From assembly GCA_017481595.1 (NCBI GenBank), contig JAFUOY010000017.1, positions 29,618 through 93,617 on the forward strand: 64,000 nucleotides of DNA, in the 5' to 3' direction. Shown piece after piece: positions 32,027 to 42,070 of the stretch. Source of the DNA: Clostridia bacterium (GTDB taxonomy: Bacteria > Bacillota > Clostridia > Oscillospirales > CAG-272). The translations under genes were made by a program, and so were the position numbers. Position 1 is the first letter of the stretch. Every line of letters starts with the position of its first letter. Below the pieces are notes generated by a model, which worked only from the letters and a program-made list of their open reading frames with translations, did no database searches and was not told the origin of the DNA.

Positions 32027-34369
32027 ATGGAAATGGAATATAAATACGGTTATTTCAATGAATCCGGCGACGAGTTTATTATAACCTCTCCCGCCACACC
32101 CCGTCCCTTTGACAACTTTCTTTTCAACGATTCCTGCTATGCAAATGTTCATCAGACAGGTATAGGCTGCTTCGACTACCAGATCGACGGTAAGGAGGGC
32201 ATTCAGCTTTATACAGGCGTTGGCCGTATCTGTGACTACGACGTATTCGGTAAGGACCATCTTTACAACCGTCTCGTTTACGTAAGAGATAATGAAACGG
32301 GTGAATTCTGGACTGTAAACTGGGAGCCTGTGTGCCACCCCTATCAGTCCTACAAGTGTACTCAGGGTATGGGCTACACGGAAATAGAGAATAAGACCGC
32401 TGATACAACCTCTAAAATGAGAATTTTTGTTCCCGTTGGTAAGGACGCTTGCGAAATATGGAAGCTTTCCTTCAAGAACGACGGCGCAAAGAAGCGTTCT
32501 TACTCCATCTTTACCTATAGCCAGATCCAGTTCAAATTCAAATGGGGATTTGACAGCTACGGAGATACATTCTACCGCGCTACCCGCTTTGACGAGGGTG
32601 AGAATACCTTCTATATGACAAAGCACCCCTTTATCAAGCCTCATAACTATCTTACCGCGTTTATGATCGCGGACAGAAAGGTAGTAGGCTCTGACGGTTG
32701 CCAGAACGTATTCGTTGGCGACTACGGTACTCTTTCCGCTCCTCAGGTGGTAAGAGAGGGCAAGGCAAGAAACTCCATCGGCTCTGCTAACGCAACTATC
32801 TGCTCAATGCAGTTTGATATGGAGCTTGAGGCAGGCGAGGAGCAGGCTATCAGCCTCGTGCTCGGTATTGGCGAGTGCGAAAACGATTCCAAGGCTTACA
32901 AGGACAAGTACCTTAAGGATCAGGATAAATACTTTGACGAGGTTAAGTCCTACTACAAGGCGCTTTATACACAGAACCACATTACAACAGAGGATAATCA
33001 TCTTGACCGTCTTATCAACTTCTGGGGCAAGCACGCTACCAACTTCGGCGCTACCTGGTGCCGTTGGGGATATAACGGATACCGCGATATCGTTCAGCAC
33101 GGCTTTGGCGTAGTTGCATTCAAGACAGACAGAACAAGAGAGATCCTTAAGGAAGCCGTAGCTAATCAGTATGCAAGCGGTATGGCAGTACGCGGATGGA
33201 ACCCCGTTGATACAAAGCCTTATTCCGACTCTGCCCTTTGGCTTGAGTTTACACTTACAGCATACCTTCGTGAGACGGGAGATATCGACTTCCTCAATGA
33301 GGTAGTTCCTTTCAGAGACGAGGGAGAGGCTACCATCCTCGGTCATATGGACAGAGCTCTTAACTTCCTTGAGTCCAACAAGGGTGAGCACGATCTTCTC
33401 CTTATTAAGTTCGGTGACTGGAATGACTCTCTTACCGGTGTAGGTAAGGAGGGCAAGGGCGAGAGCGTATGGCTTTCCATCGCTTACGCACAGGCGCTTC
33501 TTGAAATGGCAGAGCTTGCCAAGTTTATGAAGGACGAGGCAAAGGAAAAGGATTACCTTGCAAGACGCGAGGCTATCGTTAATGCTATCAATGCTAACGC
33601 TTGGGACGGAGAATGGTATCGCCGCTGCTACACAGACGCAGGCAAGCCCCTCGGCTCAAACGAAAATAAATACGCTAAGATGTTTATGGAGCCTCAGTGC
33701 TGGTCACTTATCTCCGGTGTTGCAAGCGAGGAAAGAGCTGCCACTCTTATCAACGCAATGGATGAGCATATGGCAACTCCCGTTGGTTATATGCTTCTTA
33801 CACCCTCCTATAAGGAATTCGACTCCACAATCGGCCGTATTTCCTCTATGGAGCCCGGTATTTGTGAAAACGGTACAATTTACTCTCATACAAACATCTG
33901 GATGATCCTCGGACTTCTTAAGTACGGTAAGGCAGACCTTGCTTATAACCTCTTTAAGAAGATCGCTCCCGGTTATATCGAGGGCGACAACGCAGAGATC
34001 AAGAATAAGTGCTTACCCTTTATGTTTGCTAACTGCTACCTCGGTCCTGAGCACAAGAACAGCGCGTTCCAGATGGAATACAGCTGGATCACAGGCTCCG
34101 TTGCTTGGTACACAAACACAATGGAAAGCTATATGATGGGTATCCGCGCAACCTACGAGGGACTTGTGGTTGATCCTCACCTTCCCTTTGCAAAGGGTAC
34201 AATGAAGCGTAGCTTCCGCGGCGCAACGTATAACATTACCATCGACAACGCAGACGTTAAGTACAAGGACGTAACAGTATCCGTAGTAGTTGACGGTAAG
34301 GCGATCGACGGCAACGTTATCCCCGCATTTGCCGACGGCGAGCACGAAGTAATCGTTACAGTTAAATAA
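32027..34369 (+). CDS. GH94 family glycoside phosphorylase
   Basis: ATG at 32027 has AGGAG upstream; the product has 780 residues. GH94 features are the N-terminal beta-sandwich (GYFNESGDEFIITSPATPRPFDNFL), GVVAFKTDRTREIL, the GYRDIVQHG segment, ASGMAVRGWNPVD, the catalytic region LLIKFGDWNDSLTG with general acid Asp467, and the C-terminal EYSWITGSVAWY. These enzymes phosphorolyse beta-linked disaccharides such as cellobiose or chitobiose to sugar-1-phosphate. There is no export signal, so the substrate must be imported. It follows the DUF4340 gene by 82 bp and may be read from the same transcript. Confidence 0.93.
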   Translation: MEMEYKYGYFNESGDEFIITSPATPRPFDNFLFNDSCYANVHQTGIGCFDYQIDGKEGIQLYTGVGRICDYDVFGKDHLYNRLVYVRDNETGEFWTVNWEPVCHPYQSYKCTQGMGYTEIENKTADTTSKMRIFVPVGKDACEIWKLSFKNDGAKKRSYSIFTYSQIQFKFKWGFDSYGDTFYRATRFDEGENTFYMTKHPFIKPHNYLTAFMIADRKVVGSDGCQNVFVGDYGTLSAPQVVREGKARNSIGSANATICSMQFDMELEAGEEQAISLVLGIGECENDSKAYKDKYLKDQDKYFDEVKSYYKALYTQNHITTEDNHLDRLINFWGKHATNFGATWCRWGYNGYRDIVQHGFGVVAFKTDRTREILKEAVANQYASGMAVRGWNPVDTKPYSDSALWLEFTLTAYLRETGDIDFLNEVVPFRDEGEATILGHMDRALNFLESNKGEHDLLLIKFGDWNDSLTGVGKEGKGESVWLSIAYAQALLEMAELAKFMKDEAKEKDYLARREAIVNAINANAWDGEWYRRCYTDAGKPLGSNENKYAKMFMEPQCWSLISGVASEERAATLINAMDEHMATPVGYMLLTPSYKEFDSTIGRISSMEPGICENGTIYSHTNIWMILGLLKYGKADLAYNLFKKIAPGYIEGDNAEIKNKCLPFMFANCYLGPEHKNSAFQMEYSWITGSVAWYTNTMESYMMGIRATYEGLVVDPHLPFAKGTMKRSFRGATYNITIDNADVKYKDVTVSVVVDGKAIDGNVIPAFADGEHEVIVTVK

Positions 34370-34394
34370 GATTACATACAATCAAATAAAACAT

Positions 34395-34428
34395 ATCGGC
34401 AGAGGTATTGACCTCTGCCGATTTTTCT
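34395..34428 (+). terminator. terminator after the GH94 gene
   Basis: ATCGGCAGAGGT (34395-34406) pairs with ACCTCTGCCGAT (34411-34422), followed by TTTTCT. Confidence 0.9.
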
Positions 34429-34520
34429 GTTTTTAGCATATAATAGACTCTATTTATAAATGGAAAAAATATTTTACCGTAGAATATTTTTACTGAGTCG
34501 AAGAAAATAGAATTTTTCTA

Positions 34521-34549
34521 TTGACAAGCACTTTCGCATATGATAGAAT
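34521..34549 (+). promoter_or_regulatory. promoter of the solute-binding protein gene
   Basis: TTGACA (34521-34526), 17 bp, TAGAAT (34544-34549), 50 bp before the ATG at 34599. Confidence 0.7.
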
Positions 34550-34598
34550 ATAAGTGAATCATACGATTATATTAGTATCTATAAAAAGGAGGAAAAAT

Positions 34599-36092
34599 AT
34601 GAAAAGGTTAATGTCAATTTTATTAGTGGTACTGATGCTAATACCCTTAATTGTTTCCTGTGGCGGGAATGATGTAACCACAACTACTGAGTCCCCCACA
34701 ACAGAAGCTCCAACTACGGAAGCTCCAACTACGGAAGCTCCTACAACAGAAGCACCAAAGAATATTTGGTCATCAAAGACCGATATAAGAGATACGTGGT
34801 CGGGTAAAACCTTAAACGTTGCTTGCTCCACGTGGTATTCTACAGGCGCTCCCTGGGCAATGCCCGAGGTTTTTATAACCGAAAAGGATGATGCTTACTT
34901 TGGCAAAAAAATTCAAACAGCAGTTCTCGACCGTAATGAATTTATAGAAAAAACCTACGGTGTAAAGGTCAAATGGCTAAATACAACAAAGGCAGGTATG
35001 CCCGATGCACTTGAAAAAGCAACAGTTGCAAAAAACGTAAACTATGATCTTGCCGCGCCCCGAATGATGAACGTACAACCAATCGTTGCAGGCGGATACG
35101 TATACGACCTTGCAGACAGGGAGCTTATAGACCTGAGAAACACTTATTATAACCAAAATATTGTTAAGTCATTGACGGCTCACGGCCATACCTTCTTTGT
35201 AACAGGCGGTTTTTCTAATCTTGATATAGAAACTGCATCCGTTTTTTATTTTAATAAAAACGTTCTTGGTGACGGAAGTGAAAAGGCAAGTAACGAGCTG
35301 TATCAATTGGTAAGAGACGGCAAGTGGACCTATGATAAGCTTGTAGCGTATGCCGAGGCTGCTTATAAGGATAACGGCAACGGCAAAAAAGATGAAGAGG
35401 ATATATTCGGAGCTTATATAGGTGGTTATGATAAATTTTTTAATAGCTTTGGGATAACGCAAGCGGGTGTAAATGAAGCAACAGGCGAATGGGAGATTAC
35501 CCTTAATGATGATAGAACCGACGATATTATTACCGTAATCCTTGATACAAAAAAAGCAGACTGGCAACAACCTTTCTTTGGCTGGGGACACGTAGATGCA
35601 GATTTAATAGATGGAAAATACATTTTTGCCGACTATGGTTTGTACCAATATCACGTTGGATTAAGCGATAATATAGGTGTAGTTCCTTTTCCTATGCTTA
35701 ATGAAGATCAAGGCAGATACTGCGTTCCTTATTCAACGCAGATGTCTGTTGCAATGTGTATTCCGAAAATAACACAGGACAGAGAAATGTCCGAGTACTT
35801 TATGGACGTTCTTTGCTGGACGGGCGAGGAATATACAAAGAAGGCCTATTTGGAAAACAAGAAGGAACATATTAAATCAGATGCGGATATGGAAATGATT
35901 ACTGATTATATCATGCCAAATCTTTATTACGATGCAGGCTTAGCGGTAGGCTGGGATCGACTTTTCACTATTAGCAATATGTATGATAACAATCAAAATA
36001 ATTTTGATGCGTTCTGGAAAGAAGAATCCCCCGACGCACTTAAAACCATAGCCGAGTGGAACGCGGCTTGGGGCGGATATACCGAAGAATAA
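34599..36092 (+). CDS. extracellular solute-binding lipoprotein with TTEAP linker
   Basis: ATG at 34599 has AAAGGAGG upstream and gives 497 residues. The signal peptide ends in the lipobox IVSC (Cys21). Next is a Thr/Pro-rich tether with four TTEAP units (about 33-53). The rest is a family-1-type binding protein: KTLNVACSTWYSTGAPWAMPE, VFYFNKNVLGDG, YTKKAYLENKKEH. Such proteins capture oligosaccharides for an ABC importer, but no permease genes are nearby. The tether probably spans the peptidoglycan. Monocistronic. Confidence 0.85.
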   Translation: MKRLMSILLVVLMLIPLIVSCGGNDVTTTTESPTTEAPTTEAPTTEAPTTEAPKNIWSSKTDIRDTWSGKTLNVACSTWYSTGAPWAMPEVFITEKDDAYFGKKIQTAVLDRNEFIEKTYGVKVKWLNTTKAGMPDALEKATVAKNVNYDLAAPRMMNVQPIVAGGYVYDLADRELIDLRNTYYNQNIVKSLTAHGHTFFVTGGFSNLDIETASVFYFNKNVLGDGSEKASNELYQLVRDGKWTYDKLVAYAEAAYKDNGNGKKDEEDIFGAYIGGYDKFFNSFGITQAGVNEATGEWEITLNDDRTDDIITVILDTKKADWQQPFFGWGHVDADLIDGKYIFADYGLYQYHVGLSDNIGVVPFPMLNEDQGRYCVPYSTQMSVAMCIPKITQDREMSEYFMDVLCWTGEEYTKKAYLENKKEHIKSDADMEMITDYIMPNLYYDAGLAVGWDRLFTISNMYDNNQNNFDAFWKEESPDALKTIAEWNAAWGGYTEE

Positions 36093-36106
36093 CAAAAATA
36101 ACATAC

Positions 36107-36137
36107 AAAAACCTCGACACGTGTCGAGGTTTTTTGT
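36107..36137. terminator. bidirectional terminator between convergent genes
   Basis: A perfect 20-bp palindrome ACCTCGACACGTGTCGAGGT (36111-36130) flanked by AAAA and TTTTT. It serves the solute-binding gene (+) and the GH78 gene (-). Confidence 0.88.
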
Positions 36138-36164
36138 ATTTAAATGATTTTATTGAGCCTTGTT

Positions 36165-38315
36165 TCAGAATATGTACGTTCCCTTACTTACCCTATGCTC
36201 CTTGCTGTCAATTATAATTGTGGCGGGGACGGGAGTTATAATTTCGTAGCGCACCTTTCCTTCAAAATGATACCATTTTGAGGATATGGTGCCGTATTTT
36301 GTATCGATTCGCGCGCTTAAGTGGTCAAGCTTGTTTGTGGGATGGGGAGAAATAAGCACCTCCTCAAAGCCGGGCTTGTCTTCAACCGTATGTATTCCGC
36401 AAGCCTCCATATACACCCAGTCAGCCACGCTTCCGTAGGCGTAATGGTTAAAGGAATTCATAGCCTTGGACCAGAATTCGCCCTTTTCGTTCTTGCCGTC
36501 CCAATGCTCCCATATGGTGGTGGCGCCCTGCTTTACGGAGTAGAGCCAGGATGGGAAGGACTCCTGCAAAAGAAGCTCGTAGGCGGTTTCTGCATATCCG
36601 TTTTGGGAAAGGGCGTGGAGAAGATAGGGTGTACCTACAAATCCCGTCTTTAGTCTGTTGCCGTTTTCCTTTATCATATTATTAAGCTGAAATGCAACGG
36701 CTTTTTTGTCCTCTGCAATATTAAAATATAACGCAAGGGCGCACTCGGTCTGCGTTTTGTATTTCTTAAAGGTCTTTCTTATTTTCGCAAGGATCTTTTC
36801 GTACAGCTTTTCGTATTTATCCACACGTGCCCCGATGATTTTGCCCGTTTTAGCCACAAGAAGGGTGGAATGTGCGTAGAAAACAGAGGCAATAAAGTCC
36901 TCGTTTGACGATCCGCGATAGCTTCCCTCGGGGGCGTCAAGCCCCAGCCAATCTCCAAACTGCTCACATCCCGACCATAGGTATTTTTCCTTGGTATGCT
37001 CGGTTATGTACTTTATATATCTTTTCATTGAGGTGAATTGGCGCTTAAGAATATCCTTGTTACCGTAGGTAAGATATAACTGATAGGGAATAATGGTGGA
37101 TGCATCTCCCCATACGGCGCCGCTATGCTCCGCAACGCTCCAATCCCAACAGATAGTCTGGGGAATAATGTGGGGGATGTGTCCGTTTTTTTCCTGGTCA
37201 AGAGCAAGGTCACTAAGCCACTTTGTAAAAAATTGGTTTACGTCGTAGTTATAGGTCGCCGTTCTGCAAAATACGGTGGCGTCCCCCGTCCAGCCCTGTC
37301 TTTCATCTCTTTGTGGGCAATCCGTGGGTACGTCCAGAAAATTACCCTTCTGTCCCCATATGATATTGGAAAAAAGCTGATTCAGTAATGGGCTTGAGGA
37401 GTCAAGATAACCCGTGCGCTTTATATCGGAGTGAAGAACGATAGCCCTTATATTGTCCCTTTGTATCTTGGTGGGAAATGCGTCCACCCTCATATAGCGG
37501 AAGCCCCAAAAGGCAAGGCGGGGCTTGTATACGTTATGCCCCTCGTGGCAGATATACTCAAACTCCGCCTTTGCATCGCGGTAGTTTTCGTTGTAGAAAT
37601 TGCCGTATTTGTCAAGCTCCTCACATACGGAAAGCGCCACCCTGTCTCCGATTTTTGCGTCCAATTCTATTTCGAAATAGCCCGTCATATTCTGTCCGAA
37701 GTCAATTAAGGTGTCCCCATTGGGAGAAGTAAATATTCTTAAGGGGCGCAGTATTTCCTGCTCCTTTACGTATACGCCCTCCTGCTTTACTACCTTTACG
37801 GATGGGGGATCATTATAAATTTCAGCGTTTACGTAGCTGTCCTCGTAATTTGCATCAACCCTTTCGCCGTCATACAAATCAACGTAGCGAATTTTGTCCT
37901 TTTTTACAAGCCAGCCTTCGTCCGTTACGATTACGTCCCGCGTTCCGTCGGTATAAAGGATGCGGATCTCAGCCATTAAGGCTTTTTTCTTTTCGGGGCC
38001 GCCCTCGTCCGTGCCGAAGTTTATCTTTCCCTTGTACCAGCCCTCACCGAGGGAAACGGAAAGAACGGACCCTGTGTCTATCATTTTTGTAATATCATAG
38101 GTCTGATACTGTACTCTTTTTCGGGAGGTAAAGCCCGGGGCGAGTATAAAATCCCCCACGCGCACTCCGTCAATTTCCGCGCAGTACACACCAAGGGCGG
38201 TAATATTAAGGGTAGCCATCTTTACCTTTTTTGATATGTTAAGCTCCCTTTTAAAGCTTACCGCCTCGTATTGCTTATTATCCCCATGGATTATCCATTT
38301 TGCGTTTTCAAACAT
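36165..38315 (-). CDS. GH78 family alpha-L-rhamnosidase
   Basis: A 716-residue enzyme without signal peptide. The N-terminal beta domain (FENAKWIIHGDNKQYEA; ALGVYCAEIDGVRVGDFILAPGF) and the catalytic (alpha/alpha)6 barrel block LDVPTDCPQRDERQGWTGDA, which carries the acidic residues of the family, identify GH78. SWLYSVKQGATTIWEHWDG and the C-terminal domain follow. It is shorter than many GH78 enzymes because an extra N-terminal domain is missing. It would act on imported rhamnosides from plant material. Its start codon overlaps the mfd stop by 1 bp (TAATG). Confidence 0.92.
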   Translation of the reverse strand: MFENAKWIIHGDNKQYEAVSFKRELNISKKVKMATLNITALGVYCAEIDGVRVGDFILAPGFTSRKRVQYQTYDITKMIDTGSVLSVSLGEGWYKGKINFGTDEGGPEKKKALMAEIRILYTDGTRDVIVTDEGWLVKKDKIRYVDLYDGERVDANYEDSYVNAEIYNDPPSVKVVKQEGVYVKEQEILRPLRIFTSPNGDTLIDFGQNMTGYFEIELDAKIGDRVALSVCEELDKYGNFYNENYRDAKAEFEYICHEGHNVYKPRLAFWGFRYMRVDAFPTKIQRDNIRAIVLHSDIKRTGYLDSSSPLLNQLFSNIIWGQKGNFLDVPTDCPQRDERQGWTGDATVFCRTATYNYDVNQFFTKWLSDLALDQEKNGHIPHIIPQTICWDWSVAEHSGAVWGDASTIIPYQLYLTYGNKDILKRQFTSMKRYIKYITEHTKEKYLWSGCEQFGDWLGLDAPEGSYRGSSNEDFIASVFYAHSTLLVAKTGKIIGARVDKYEKLYEKILAKIRKTFKKYKTQTECALALYFNIAEDKKAVAFQLNNMIKENGNRLKTGFVGTPYLLHALSQNGYAETAYELLLQESFPSWLYSVKQGATTIWEHWDGKNEKGEFWSKAMNSFNHYAYGSVADWVYMEACGIHTVEDKPGFEEVLISPHPTNKLDHLSARIDTKYGTISSKWYHFEGKVRYEIITPVPATIIIDSKEHRVSKGTYIF

Positions 38316-41300
38316 TATAGCGTAGCCCCCGATTCCTTTGATTTTTCTAAATAGGTCTTTAAAACCTCGGTAGCTCCCGTAAGGAGATGGTCACCGGATC
38401 TTGTCATTAAGCAGATGTAGGGATTTTTGCCAACACCCATAATTTTTATCCTTGCCGCATCCACCTTGGACATAAGATAAAGGGTGCCAAGGTCGATCTT
38501 GTCGGGATAGAACCTTATCTGATCCCTCATTTGCTCCACCTTTTTTATCTTCGCCTTGGATGCGTAAGCCTTTACAAGGGCGCACCTTGCAAGAGTTTCC
38601 GCGCTTTTCGGTATCTTTCCGAATCTGTCCGTCATCTCGTCCAAAACGTCCTTGTAGTCCTCGTCGTTTTCAATATGGGCGATCTTTTTGTAAATATCCA
38701 TTCTCTGCGCCGAGGAACGGATGTAGCTCTCGGGCAAGAATGCGTCGGAGGAAAGGGAGATTACGGACTCGAATTTTTCCTCCGTCTTGTATCCCTTTTC
38801 TTCAAGGACAGCCTCATTAAGCAGCTTGACGTAAAGATCGTAGCCCACCGCCTCCATATGTCCGTGCTGAGCCGCGCCGAGAAGATTACCGGCTCCCCGT
38901 ATCTCAAGGTCACGCATGGCGATTTTAAATCCTGCGCCAAACTCCGCAAAATCGCGGATGGCGTCAAGCCTTTTCTGCGCTATCTCCGTAAGAGCCTTGC
39001 CCTGACGGAAGGTAAAGTAGGCGTAGGCACGTCTGTGGCTTCTTCCAACTCGTCCGCGTATCTGATGAAGCTGAGAAAGTCCCATTTTGTCTGCGTTTTC
39101 AATAATAAGGGTGTTTGCGTTGGGAATATCGATACCCGTTTCTATAATGGTGGTGCTGACAAGGATATCTATCTCACCCTTTACAAGGTCAGCCCAGATA
39201 TTTTCAATATCCTCCCTGTCCATTTGTCCGTGGGCGACACGGATACGGGCATCGGGAAAGGCTTTATTAAGTCTGTCTGCGATTCTGTATATATACTCCA
39301 CGTTGTTAAAGAGGTAGAATACCTGTCCTCCGCGGTGAAGCTCACGTCTTATGGCGTCGTTAAGTATGTTTTCGTCGTATTCAAGGACGTAGGACTGTAC
39401 CCCTTGGCGTCCGCCGGGAGCTTCGTCAAGGACGGACATATCTCTTATACCGCCGATAGCCATACTTAGAGTACGGGGAATAGGAGTTGCGCTTAAGGAA
39501 AGGACGTCAACGTCGGGTACAAGCTTCTTTATCTTTTCCTTTTGCGCCACGCCAAAGCGCTGCTCCTCGTCAATGATAAGAAGACCAAGGTCCTTGAATT
39601 CCACGCTGCCCGACAAAAGCTTGTGAGTACCGATTATAATATCCACGTCTCCGCGGCGAAGCTTACGCAATATCACACTCTGTCGGGAGGGGGTAACAAA
39701 TCGGGAAAGCATCTCGATATTTACACCCGTACCCGCAAATCGTGCAAGGGCGGTCTGATAATGCTGCATACAAAGGATGGTGGTGGGCACAAGGATGGCA
39801 ACCTGCTTGTTGTTTGCAACCGCCTTCATTGCCGCGCGCAGAGCCACCTCCGTCTTTCCGTAGCCTACGTCACCGCACAAAACTCTGTCCATAGGATAGG
39901 GCTTTTCCATATCCGCCTTTATTTCGTCAATGGCATCCCTCTGGCAGTCCGTTTCGTCAAACTCAAAGGAGGAGTCAAACTCGCGCTCAATAAGTCCGTC
40001 GGGCAGGAAGGAGAAGCCGTTTATCCTCTGACGGCGGGCGTAAAGGTCAATAAGCTCCTTTGCCATATCCTTAACCGCCGCCTTGGTTTTTGCCGTGGCC
40101 TTTTTCCACTCCGCGCCGCCCATTTTGGACAGCTTTACCTCGCCGTCCTCATTCTTTGCGCCAATGTATTTTGATACCATATCAAGCTGGTCAACGGGTA
40201 AAAACAGCTTATCCGTGCCTGCGTAATCAATGGCAATATAATCTCTGTACGCACCTAAGGCGCACATATTTTTTATACCCATATATCTGCCTATGCCGTA
40301 GGAGGCGTGGACAACGTAATCTCCCACGTTCAGATCCGCATAGGAAAGTATCTTTTCCCCTGCGTTTTTGGCAAATTTTTTGGTTTTCTTCGTTTTTACG
40401 GTCAGCTTATCCGTCCGTGAGGACAAAACAAGAACTGCAAATTTCGATAAGGGAAGCTCGTATCCGTCGGGAAATGACTCGCAAATTACGCATACGCTAC
40501 CCGTTTTAAGCTCGTCGCCATCCTTGTAGGCAAAGGCGGGAACGGAATACTCGTTAAGAGCCTTGACAGCGCCCCTTTGCTCCGTTTCCGTTCTGCACAC
40601 AAGGACACAGGAGTAGCCAAGGGAGGTAAGTCCCTTAAGCTCGTCGATGGCAAAATTAAGAGATCCGTCACGCAAGGAAAGGCTCTTTGCCTTAAAGTCA
40701 AATATGCCTCCGCACTTACCGTTAAAGCCGATATTGTATCTGTGTGAGATTATGACCTGATTATCCGCTATAAATCTTTCGATAGCGTCGGGCTCCGCCA
40801 TATAGCTCGAATATTCGCTTAAGGTTAGTCCCGCTTCAATAAGGGACGCTCCCTCGTCGCAGCTTAAAGAGTAGGAGGAGGTTGCTTTTTGTCTTATTGC
40901 TGCAATATCGGAGAAAATAGCGCAACACGTGTCTTTAAAATAGTCAAGAAGACATTCCTTTTCTGGATAGATAAGGGAAATGAATTTGTCCTGAAAGGAG
41001 AGGGAGGTGCCGTGTACTAAGGAAAATCTTTCCCTCATAAGCTCCGCCTTGGAGCTTTCGTTAGTTGATTTATCAAGAAGCTCATCAACTATCTCTATCA
41101 TCTTTTCGGTGGCTTCCTTACCTGCAATTATCTCCTTTGAGGGAGTAATGCTAAAGGAGTCAACCCCCTCCGTCATTCTCTGGGTAAGAGGGTCAAAAAC
41201 ACCCATTCTGTCTATCTCGTCACCGAAAAGCTCAATACGTATGGGCAGATTTTCCCGTTTTTTGCCGTTTAGGAAGAAATCTCCGCTGTTTGTGGGGAAT

Positions 41301-41872
41301 ATATCCATAATTCCGCCGCGCACCGCAAACTGTCCCGCGCTTTCAACAAGCTCCGCGTGCTGATAGCCCGTGTCAATAAGCTTTTTCGTAAGGGAGGCAA
41401 CATCTATTTCCGTACCCTTGTCAATATGAAATGTACGGGCAAGAAGCTCCGATCTTGGCATAGTGTACTGAAGCAAGGCGTCGGGAGTGGTAACTACCGC
41501 GTCAAGGGAGGAATTACAAGCTCCGCAAAGGATACGAAGCCTTTCATACTCAAGCTCTCGGGAGGCGGTCATATCATAAAAATTAAGGTCCCTGTACGGA
41601 TAAAAGGCGGTATTTAAGCCGCTTCTTATAAGAAAATCGTTTAATCTGTTTGCCTCTCTTTGCTCCGCCACAAGATAAAGAACCGTCTTGTTGTATTCCC
41701 TCTTTATGTGGGAAATAAGGGAGTACGCCATAGCAAAGGATACTCCGTCACCGATTCCGTTTATAAGCAAGGGCAAATGCTCCGATCCTTCCTTTAAAGA
41801 GGAGAGAGCGGAGATAAGATCCTTATATTCCTTCGTTTTTTGAATTGGTTCAAGTAAAATTTTCGTGTTCAT
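38315..41872 (-). CDS. mfd: transcription-repair coupling factor Mfd
   Basis: A 1185-residue ATP-dependent translocase that removes stalled RNA polymerase and recruits UvrA. The N-terminal UvrB-homology part includes YPYRDLNFYDMTASRELEYERL; the RNA polymerase interaction domain (LSYADLNVGDYVVHASYGIGRYMG) and the helicase motor follow, with Walker A GDVGYGKTEVALRA, DEEQRFG, SLSATPIPRTL and RGRVGRS. A TRCF C-terminal domain closes it (VISLSSDAFLPESYI). Length is typical. ATG at 41872 is preceded by a TACTT-type leader without a strong ribosome binding site (ACGGCGGTACTT). Confidence 0.96.
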   Translation of the reverse strand: MNTKILLEPIQKTKEYKDLISALSSLKEGSEHLPLLINGIGDGVSFAMAYSLISHIKREYNKTVLYLVAEQREANRLNDFLIRSGLNTAFYPYRDLNFYDMTASRELEYERLRILCGACNSSLDAVVTTPDALLQYTMPRSELLARTFHIDKGTEIDVASLTKKLIDTGYQHAELVESAGQFAVRGGIMDIFPTNSGDFFLNGKKRENLPIRIELFGDEIDRMGVFDPLTQRMTEGVDSFSITPSKEIIAGKEATEKMIEIVDELLDKSTNESSKAELMRERFSLVHGTSLSFQDKFISLIYPEKECLLDYFKDTCCAIFSDIAAIRQKATSSYSLSCDEGASLIEAGLTLSEYSSYMAEPDAIERFIADNQVIISHRYNIGFNGKCGGIFDFKAKSLSLRDGSLNFAIDELKGLTSLGYSCVLVCRTETEQRGAVKALNEYSVPAFAYKDGDELKTGSVCVICESFPDGYELPLSKFAVLVLSSRTDKLTVKTKKTKKFAKNAGEKILSYADLNVGDYVVHASYGIGRYMGIKNMCALGAYRDYIAIDYAGTDKLFLPVDQLDMVSKYIGAKNEDGEVKLSKMGGAEWKKATAKTKAAVKDMAKELIDLYARRQRINGFSFLPDGLIEREFDSSFEFDETDCQRDAIDEIKADMEKPYPMDRVLCGDVGYGKTEVALRAAMKAVANNKQVAILVPTTILCMQHYQTALARFAGTGVNIEMLSRFVTPSRQSVILRKLRRGDVDIIIGTHKLLSGSVEFKDLGLLIIDEEQRFGVAQKEKIKKLVPDVDVLSLSATPIPRTLSMAIGGIRDMSVLDEAPGGRQGVQSYVLEYDENILNDAIRRELHRGGQVFYLFNNVEYIYRIADRLNKAFPDARIRVAHGQMDREDIENIWADLVKGEIDILVSTTIIETGIDIPNANTLIIENADKMGLSQLHQIRGRVGRSHRRAYAYFTFRQGKALTEIAQKRLDAIRDFAEFGAGFKIAMRDLEIRGAGNLLGAAQHGHMEAVGYDLYVKLLNEAVLEEKGYKTEEKFESVISLSSDAFLPESYIRSSAQRMDIYKKIAHIENDEDYKDVLDEMTDRFGKIPKSAETLARCALVKAYASKAKIKKVEQMRDQIRFYPDKIDLGTLYLMSKVDAARIKIMGVGKNPYICLMTRSGDHLLTGATEVLKTYLEKSKESGATL

Positions 41873-41901
41873 AAGTACCGCCGTTCAGAATTTAAGACGC
41901 C

Positions 41902-41926
41902 AAAACCTCCGACTTTTGTCGGAGGA
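41902..41926 (-). terminator. terminator of spoIIE
   Basis: CCTCCGAC (41906-41913) pairs with GTCGGAGG (41918-41925), loop TTTT, then TTTT on the minus strand. It lies between spoIIE and mfd. Confidence 0.7.
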
Positions 41927-42070
41927 GATGTTTATTTCGTTTGGCAGGCGACAAAGGGCGCCCGCATATTAAGTATACACGATTAAAAAAGGGATGTCAA
42001 CAAAATTTATAAAAAAATTGATGCCAATCCCTTTATTTAACCTGAATTGCCCATTGCAACGCCACTTACG

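Noticed and set aside
38531-39469. Open frame of 312 codons on the plus strand inside mfd
   Set aside because: Antisense shadow of Mfd motor motifs; no start signals.
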